DNA from: Sordaria brevicollis
Taxonomy: Eukaryota; Ascomycota; Sordariomycetes; Sordariales; Sordariaceae
Length of the DNA: 64,000 nt
Assembly: GCA_033439795.1 (NCBI GenBank)
Contig: JAUTDP010000007.1
Location: 992,001 to 1,056,000, forward strand
Direction of reading: 5' to 3'
Made by a program: the position numbers and the translations under genes. Every line of letters starts with the position of its first letter. Position 1 is the stretch's first letter. Shown here piece after piece: positions 58,474 to 64,000 of the stretch. The notes under the pieces are model-generated. The model saw only the letters and a list, made by a program, of their open reading frames with translations, was not told where the DNA came from and ran no database searches.

Positions 58474-59493
58474 ATGGACGCCAAAGGGACCGTACCTGAA
58501 AATGGCAAGGGTAAAGGAAAGGAGGTGGGCACGTTGGAGCAACCAGTCGGGACCGGTGACGGCGGCAACAATGGGCAGACCGGGGGAGGGGATGATCTTC
58601 TTTCCCGCATCGCCAAGTCAGCAACGTCATTGCCTTCAGCTTTGTTCTCAAGAGAAAACATGTCCGGCGCAGTTTCAGGGCTAGGAAATGGTGAGAAGGG
58701 AGAAGGTTCACGGACGACAGTAGCAGCGGCAAGGGCCACGGAAAGTCTCGAGCGTGCTGGCGAAAGTGCTGCCCAGCTTCACTCTGCCTCTCGTGGCGCC
58801 GAGGCCATCAGGTCGGCCCAAACACAAGAGCATGTTGCCATGCAAGAGGCTTCCTTCGCTGCCTTTCTCGACACGACCGAGCCTCTTACGGCGCCCGAAG
58901 GACCGCGCGTACTGGAAGGGGCATGGCACATGAGAAGCAGTGTTCCAAGCTCGACCGTTCCAACGACAAACAACCTATGGTCCCATACTCTTCCGGCAGC
59001 AACTGTCGCCGAACAGGAAGCGCGCGATGGCCAGGAAGTTGTAGCATTGCTCTCGGGCGATCTGGATTTGGACGCAGAGCTCGCAGGGCCGGAGGATGAT
59101 ACAATATCACCAGATGATATGGCTAGCTTGCGCAAGGCTTTGTTCGGGAACCAGGATGATTTCAGCAGCAACACATCTCCTATTGCTTGGGATCATGCGC
59201 TCAACTTTATCCCACCCTCCTTACTAGGGTTCGACGGCATTCCATCGGTGTCGAATACCAAGGATCTTATGGGCACGGACGACATGAATGAGGGTTGGGA
59301 GTCATGGATTGATCAGTGGTCTCGCGTGTTGACCGGCTATCACGACGAGGTTTGGGGAGATCTGGGTGCGCTGGTGGAGGAAGCGAAGAAGGAAGTCAAA
59401 CAGCTAGAGGAAGTCAAGCCGGGTGAAAGGCCGCCTGAGCCAACAGCACTATTGCGGCTTCGCGCCATCCTCGGTCATTTACGGGGGGCATAG
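58474..59493 (+). CDS. Conserved-looking protein of unknown function
   Basis: This single-exon gene encodes 339 residues from the ATG at 58474. The N-terminal 50 residues are Gly/Lys-rich, and the middle (about 75-200) is Ala/Ser/Glu-rich and probably helical or disordered. The C-terminal third has an ordered, Trp-rich segment (E-G-W-E-S-W-I-D-Q-W, then Y-H-D-E-V-W-G-D-L) and a helical end with L-R-L-R-A-I-L-G-H-L. There is no signal peptide or membrane segment. Composition and codon use match the neighbouring genes. I recognise no family. Confidence 0.72.
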   Translation: MDAKGTVPENGKGKGKEVGTLEQPVGTGDGGNNGQTGGGDDLLSRIAKSATSLPSALFSRENMSGAVSGLGNGEKGEGSRTTVAAARATESLERAGESAAQLHSASRGAEAIRSAQTQEHVAMQEASFAAFLDTTEPLTAPEGPRVLEGAWHMRSSVPSSTVPTTNNLWSHTLPAATVAEQEARDGQEVVALLSGDLDLDAELAGPEDDTISPDDMASLRKALFGNQDDFSSNTSPIAWDHALNFIPPSLLGFDGIPSVSNTKDLMGTDDMNEGWESWIDQWSRVLTGYHDEVWGDLGALVEEAKKEVKQLEEVKPGERPPEPTALLRLRAILGHLRGA

Positions 59494-60737
59494 TGGACGG
59501 TATTCGGGGACGTTCGGATTCAGTACTGTCCGGAAACATTTTTGGCTCAACGATCACGGGCCCGCTGGTCCAACTTGGCTGGTGGGACTTGAAATCGGCG
59601 TCGTGCCGTCTAGCCCTACGGAGAACAACAGCAACAGCAAGCATGCCGATGGCGGAATTATAGCTCAATAGAGGAAAGGGTTATAGACAAGAGTAGCTCA
59701 AGCTCTTGATCGCTGCTGCTGGTGAAACCCTTCTTGAACTTGACCTTGTGACAAAGGGGAGATGCGATAGGCAAAGCTGGCAAAGCGTATACCTTATATG
59801 GGTTGGATCATGTGTATTTATATGTTCTACAGACTTGCTGGGCAACGCTTACAGTACCGTGTATGGTGGTTGCTATGGCAGTGGTGCCGCGTACAGTGCT
59901 GGTTCGGCTCAGCGAATGACATCACTGAATGTTACACAAGCGGGTGGAGAGATGGGACCTGTGTCGTGAAGCTATCATCTACGGTAAATCAACAGTTGAG
60001 GTACCCTTGCAATGCCACACAATGACTTTCAAAGGCGGAAGATATTTTGTTATCCTTGCCCAACGAATGCTTAATGTGCCATCACGATTGATATTACGCA
60101 CTCCGTTCTTGCTTCAATCGATAGAAGAAAATCGACCTAGAATAAGTACTACCTACTATGCTCACATTACCATAAAGCCTGTATTGACAGACACATCATT
60201 GGTCGATATGGGTCCAGACTCCAGGCCCTTCCTTCCTCACAGACGCTCCTTCGGAATATCGGCCGGTCTCGCGGGCACCCACAAGCGCTTTCCTCGTTAG
60301 CTGAGATGTGCCAGCGCAAGCAGCCCAGCAACCCAGTCAGCCCGCCGCGATGAATGGTGGGCTCGCCAAGTCCTATCACGCCGCTACCAACCACGATTTC
60401 CAGCCTCCCGGGTTCTGTAAATGCGCAGGGTTGCATCTTTGTTTTCTGCATAGGCTTCCCACCTGGATGCTCACTCAGGAACCCATTCGTTCTTTCCTCA
60501 TATTACTTCTTGTGGCTGAATATGAACTGCTGCTGACCGACTTCATCCAGAGGCTTCATCGAGAGAAGGCGTTTCAGAGACCAAACCCGGACGAGGGACT
60601 GATAGCACACTCATCGATCTAAACCTAACCTCAGGTCTTATCGAAACACAGTGGACTTTCAACCACATCGATCCCTCTTACCGATATTTTGGCTCCAGTC
60701 AACCTTTCACCATACATACCTCTACCCAGATTTTGCC
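59494..60737. other. Intergenic region before the Cys-rich surface protein
   Basis: It contains only short frames without domain features. Confidence 0.55.
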
Positions 60738-61755
60738 ATGATGGGTAACAATCAGCAGTCCCATTCTTCCCGTTTTGGGACATGGCAAGCCTTTGTGCTT
60801 TCCTTCCTGGTCTTGTCCGCCCACGCTCAACAGCCCTTCCTCCCCGTTGAAACGGCAAGAGCCCTCAGCGGCGCCGAAGGCAACGCACTCGAGAAACGGC
60901 AGGGATGCATCTCCAACTTCTTCAGCTGCTCGGGAGTGGGAGCTGCTTTCGACGACGTGTGCTGCCAATACGGCTACACCTGCGCCCTCGACCAGAGCAA
61001 CCAACCGGCCTGCTGTCCTGTAAAGTATGTCAAAGAAACACTCAATATTGCTCTTACCCTGGATAGTATATCAAATATGTCGAGGGCAGTGATGGAAGGA
61101 AAGCCTCACATGTCACTCACATTTTACAGTTCCCACTTCACACCTCAGAGAAGAAACTCTACTAACATCATCTTTCAGCGCCGTCTGCACCGGCACCGCC
61201 CCCGCCGGCTTCGCCGCTCCCAGTCCTACGGCACCAGTCTCCTTCGTCGTCAACCCTTACTTCTCCTTCCCCTACGTCGCCACGTACTTCCCAAACGCCG
61301 AGCAGTGCTCGTCGGCCGTCAGCCAGTGCAGCGCCAACTACGTCGCCTGCAGCGACAAGCTGGACGGAATAGGCGGTCAGTACGGCGTGACCATTGTGGT
61401 TCCCGGCGGCGAGGGGACGGTGGTGGGCGTGAACGTTGGAACGACGGTCGGGCCTGAGAGTGCTTCTAGGATCTGTAAGTTTTTTTTTTCCTTTTTTTTT
61501 CCTTCCAACCCTCCTAAACACTTTGGATTTGAACGGGTTTTCCTAATCATCTTGTTTCTTCTCTCCCTTACAGGCAGCAGCTTGTCAAGCGTGGCTTGCC
61601 ACGGTCTGGAGAATGACATGTGCTCAATGACCGCCACGACTGCCAGTGGCTTCTATTTTGGCACGGGAACCCCTGGTGCAGCGTCATCGCACGGCGGCTT
61701 TACTCGTGTGCTCGTAGCTGCCGTTGCGGTTGCGGTGAGCGTCGCCCTTTTTTGA
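60738..61755 (+). CDS. Cysteine-rich GPI-anchored surface protein
   Basis: Three exons (60738-61024, 61179-61474, 61574-61755) give 254 residues. A second ATG follows at once (60741). A signal peptide covers about 1-31 (F-V-L-S-F-L-V-L-S-A-H-A). A Lys-Arg site (K-R-Q-G-C, about 53) suggests Kex2 processing before the mature cysteine region. Cysteine pairs include C-C-Q-Y-G and A-C-C-P-V-N-A-V-C. A second Cys cluster lies near 130-150. The Ser/Gly-rich end with a hydrophobic tail (V-A-A-V-A-V-A-V-S-V-A-L-F) fits GPI attachment. The type is common among Sordariomycetes wall proteins of unknown role. Acceptor and donor sites are standard (GTATGT, GTAAGT). Confidence 0.82.
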
Positions 61756-62395
61756 TTAAAATGGCCCTAGAGATGGGTGCTTCATATCGGCATGGAGCGA
61801 ATCGATGGTGGGACGATACTTGAGACGAACGTAACGAAGGTACTGAGTGATGACAAGTGCGAGAGAGGCACTTTAATGAGGCCGGCACATTTTTTCTTAC
61901 CCTTTTTTTAGTTATGATATCAACAAAGTCATGGAACAAACCGAGACACGAATGTGATGTGGTCCTTTATCTGTATGTATATAGCACGATTAGCAGTCGC
62001 AACCTCTCCGAGTTTAACAATCACAGAAAAGGGTGATGGATATGCAAAAGCTCAGTATCAACATTAAAAGCAAATGTGAAAAAGATGTCGACACAACAAC
62101 ACATACCGCAACGCATAAAGTCGAGACATTCGCAGTAAAAGAGCAAAAACATCATGAATTCAGGTCTCCAAAACATATCAATTTTTGTAGTCGCTTGTGT
62201 ACGCCACGCTAAACTTTCAGAATCATAAAGCTACATAAGGAACTTATTTTGGTCTCTCGATATCCATCTCAGCTGGGAGCGAAAATGGCGACGAGAAAAT
62301 AACCAAGAGAAAAACAGCGCTAGGTCAACAGAAGAAAATTTTTTGAAACTCGGAAAACTTCTATGCCAAGCTAAACCTCCCAAGACCTTTCATTT
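61756..62395. other. Convergent 3' region
   Basis: This AT-moderate sequence holds the 3' UTRs of the two flanking convergent genes. No gene is seen. Confidence 0.6.
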
Positions 62396-64000
62396 TCATG
62401 CTTGCGAATATCGCGAAGTAGTTCCTGTGTGACTGCTCCCTCGAGAATTATCGCGGCCAATTATGCCCACCTCCGCCACACTGCCCAACAGGTCCGGCTC
62501 GTGCCCCTGCTCAACCCTGTTTACGTTTCCCTGGTTCACAAATCCGTAGCTTTCATTCAACCCTGATCCGGTTCTGGATCCTGTATAGGCGTCGCCGGAA
62601 CTCAGATCCTCGCTTACTCCGATTGAAGAGCTGGAGTGTCGCTTTTGCGAGTTGGTGCGTTCAAACGGAAGGCGTGCAGACACTGCCAGTGAGGACGCAG
62701 GCCTGGTGTTTTGCTGTTGCGGCACGGATTCTAGAACTTGCTGGGCGGGAGCTGGTGTGTTGCTGACGGAACCGTGGCGTGTATGGTGGTAAGAATTGCG
62801 TTTGGAGCTTCTCCGTGGCGGCGAAAGGAGAGGAGACGGATCGTTGTCCTCGTTCGACGTCCGATTACCGCGGCGAGTAACTGTCTGGGCCCTACTGGTC
62901 TGGCTAACTGTTGCGAGATCCGGCTGAGTAGGTAAACTTTCCGAGTCATGATATCTTTCCGTGTCGTCCCGAATGTCATCGTTTGTATCCTCTGCTGTCC
63001 TAAGAGGCACTGCTTCTGCTGCTGTACGAGCTGTGGCGTCCCGATCCGCATTCGCATGTCGTACATTGTCCTCTTCGTCGGATTCAATCGGCCCATTACG
63101 GATGACGCCCATTGCTACTGGTATTCCTTCCGGTGGCGAGTCATCCTCATAGTCGACGGCGCCGGTACGCATTGCTGGTGGCATACGTGCACTCCTCACT
63201 ACTTCAAAGCCTTTGCCTTTTTCTTTACTACTCCTGCCAAGAATGTTCCGGAGCCACCCAGCCGCCGAAGCCATTGGCCCGGTGGGGTCAGCCGGTCCGG
63301 TTCCGAGTTTGCGGCTAGGTGCGTCCGAATTGAGCCTCTCTCCTCTAAGACCGTAGTAGTAATCAACTTCGCGCGTGGTATAGTCGGTTCTTGGGGGATA
63401 CGCAATCATGTAAGGACCTGGGGTAGCACTTCGAGACATTTGAGGATCAAACTCGGCCGTGTCGTTAAGCGGCACTCCGGACTGGCTTAGACGTTTCTGC
63501 GACCAGTCGGCGCTGGTCCACGAACCACCTGGTTTGGCGCCAGGAGAGTATGCGGTTTCGGTGGTTGTGCGTCTTCGGGGTGGTCTGAAGTACGGGTCGA
63601 CAGTTGGTATACCGAATGCACCAGGGGACCGTGCTTGGGCTTGGGCTTGGGCAGAAGGGGCAAACGAAAATGTGCTGGCATCTCCAGGCGTTGTCGGCGT
63701 GAAAGATCCACTGTCAAGATTTCGAACGGCCGTGTTGAGGCTGACGTCTTCAAGCCCGGACGAGCTATGACGGTGATGCTTCGCCATAATTCCCATGCTC
63801 CCTGCAGATTGGCTCCGTATGCGGCCATCGTTCAAAACATAACCGGTCTTGAAGGTTTCATCCGTATCAAGCATCGCCGCGCTAGAAAGTTGGCTGTGCC
63901 TGATGGGACCGCCAGCACGCCTTGGCATACGGCGTGACAACTGTCGCATACCGAAGATCTTGGATAGTCCGCCTCTCGATTGTCCTCGAACATCGTCTCC
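62396..64000 (-). CDS. C-terminal part of a Ser/Arg-rich protein of unknown function, cut by the window end
   Basis: The frame is open from the window end to the stop at 62396, 534 residues. The Met at 63949 is preceded by 17 in-frame codons without a stop, so the true start probably lies outside. The visible part is low-complexity: Ser/Arg/Thr-rich, with a Gln-Ala repeat from a 6-bp repeat near 63634-63660. It has a central moderately ordered block (Y-Y-Y-G-L-R-G-E-R, A-A-G-W-L-R-N-I-L-G-R) and acidic patches. It could be the regulatory tail of a membrane or signalling protein, but I cannot assign it. Confidence 0.7.
   Translation of the reverse strand, partial: GDDVRGQSRGGLSKIFGMRQLSRRMPRRAGGPIRHSQLSSAAMLDTDETFKTGYVLNDGRIRSQSAGSMGIMAKHHRHSSSGLEDVSLNTAVRNLDSGSFTPTTPGDASTFSFAPSAQAQAQARSPGAFGIPTVDPYFRPPRRRTTTETAYSPGAKPGGSWTSADWSQKRLSQSGVPLNDTAEFDPQMSRSATPGPYMIAYPPRTDYTTREVDYYYGLRGERLNSDAPSRKLGTGPADPTGPMASAAGWLRNILGRSSKEKGKGFEVVRSARMPPAMRTGAVDYEDDSPPEGIPVAMGVIRNGPIESDEEDNVRHANADRDATARTAAEAVPLRTAEDTNDDIRDDTERYHDSESLPTQPDLATVSQTSRAQTVTRRGNRTSNEDNDPSPLLSPPRRSSKRNSYHHTRHGSVSNTPAPAQQVLESVPQQQNTRPASSLAVSARLPFERTNSQKRHSSSSIGVSEDLSSGDAYTGSRTGSGLNESYGFVNQGNVNRVEQGHEPDLLGSVAEVGIIGRDNSRGSSHTGTTSRYSQA

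Noticed and set aside
60651..60737. Extended N-terminus of the Cys-rich surface protein from an upstream alternative start
   Set aside because: The extension would put hydrophilic residues before the signal peptide. The ATG at 60738 gives a normal secretory start.
1..64000. tRNA, 5S rRNA, CRISPR arrays
   Set aside because: I looked for tRNA box patterns, the fungal 5S core and regularly spaced repeats and saw none I could support. A covariance-model scan would be needed to exclude a tRNA.

Overview
The window comes from a filamentous ascomycete, most likely order Sordariales (Neurospora-like). Genes have short introns with GTAAGT/GTATGT donors, CTGAC-type branch sites and CAG/TAG acceptors. 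Protein matches are to fungal families such as FMF-1-like HMG, RGB-1 and CFEM. The transposon remnants are extremely AT-rich, almost devoid of CpA/TpG yet still contain CpG, which is the signature of repeat-induced point mutation (RIP).

Left part (1-28.3 kb) is mostly dead mobile DNA. A Ty3/Gypsy chromovirus (4409-13098, 319-bp LTRs, 5-bp target duplication) sits inside older RIP-mutated DNA that I could not identify (1-4408 and 13099-about 13770). A gene for a DDT/PHD-finger chromatin protein follows (15021-17644). Next comes a RIP-mutated PIF/Harbinger DNA transposon (18929-22507) with degraded transposase and Myb/SANT genes. About 210 bp further on lies a Ty1/Copia element on the minus strand (22717-28269, 194-bp LTRs).

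Right part (28.3-64 kb) is a normal gene-rich region: an HMG-box regulator (FMF-1/Ste11-like), EMC5, MSH5, a CFEM GPI-anchored protein, ACL4, GIR2, PUF6, a single-pass membrane protein, RPB4 and the PP2A B-subunit RGB-1. It is interrupted by a fourth RIP-mutated element, a pogo/Fot1-like transposon (55381-57701). Beyond it lie an unrecognised protein, a cysteine-rich GPI-anchored surface protein, and the C-terminal part of a low-complexity protein cut by the window end.

Functionally, two genes serve sexual development and meiosis (HMG regulator, MSH5). Three neighbours serve ribosome assembly or translation control (ACL4, GIR2, PUF6). Others serve transcription and signalling (DDT/PHD, RPB4, RGB-1). 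Gene models were built by hand from reading frames and splice signals. No RNA genes or CRISPR arrays were seen. Nothing looks like a wholly new system. The strongest original observations are the exact element boundaries, the way RIP stops at or fades toward element ends, and the unassigned RIP-mutated DNA at the left edge.
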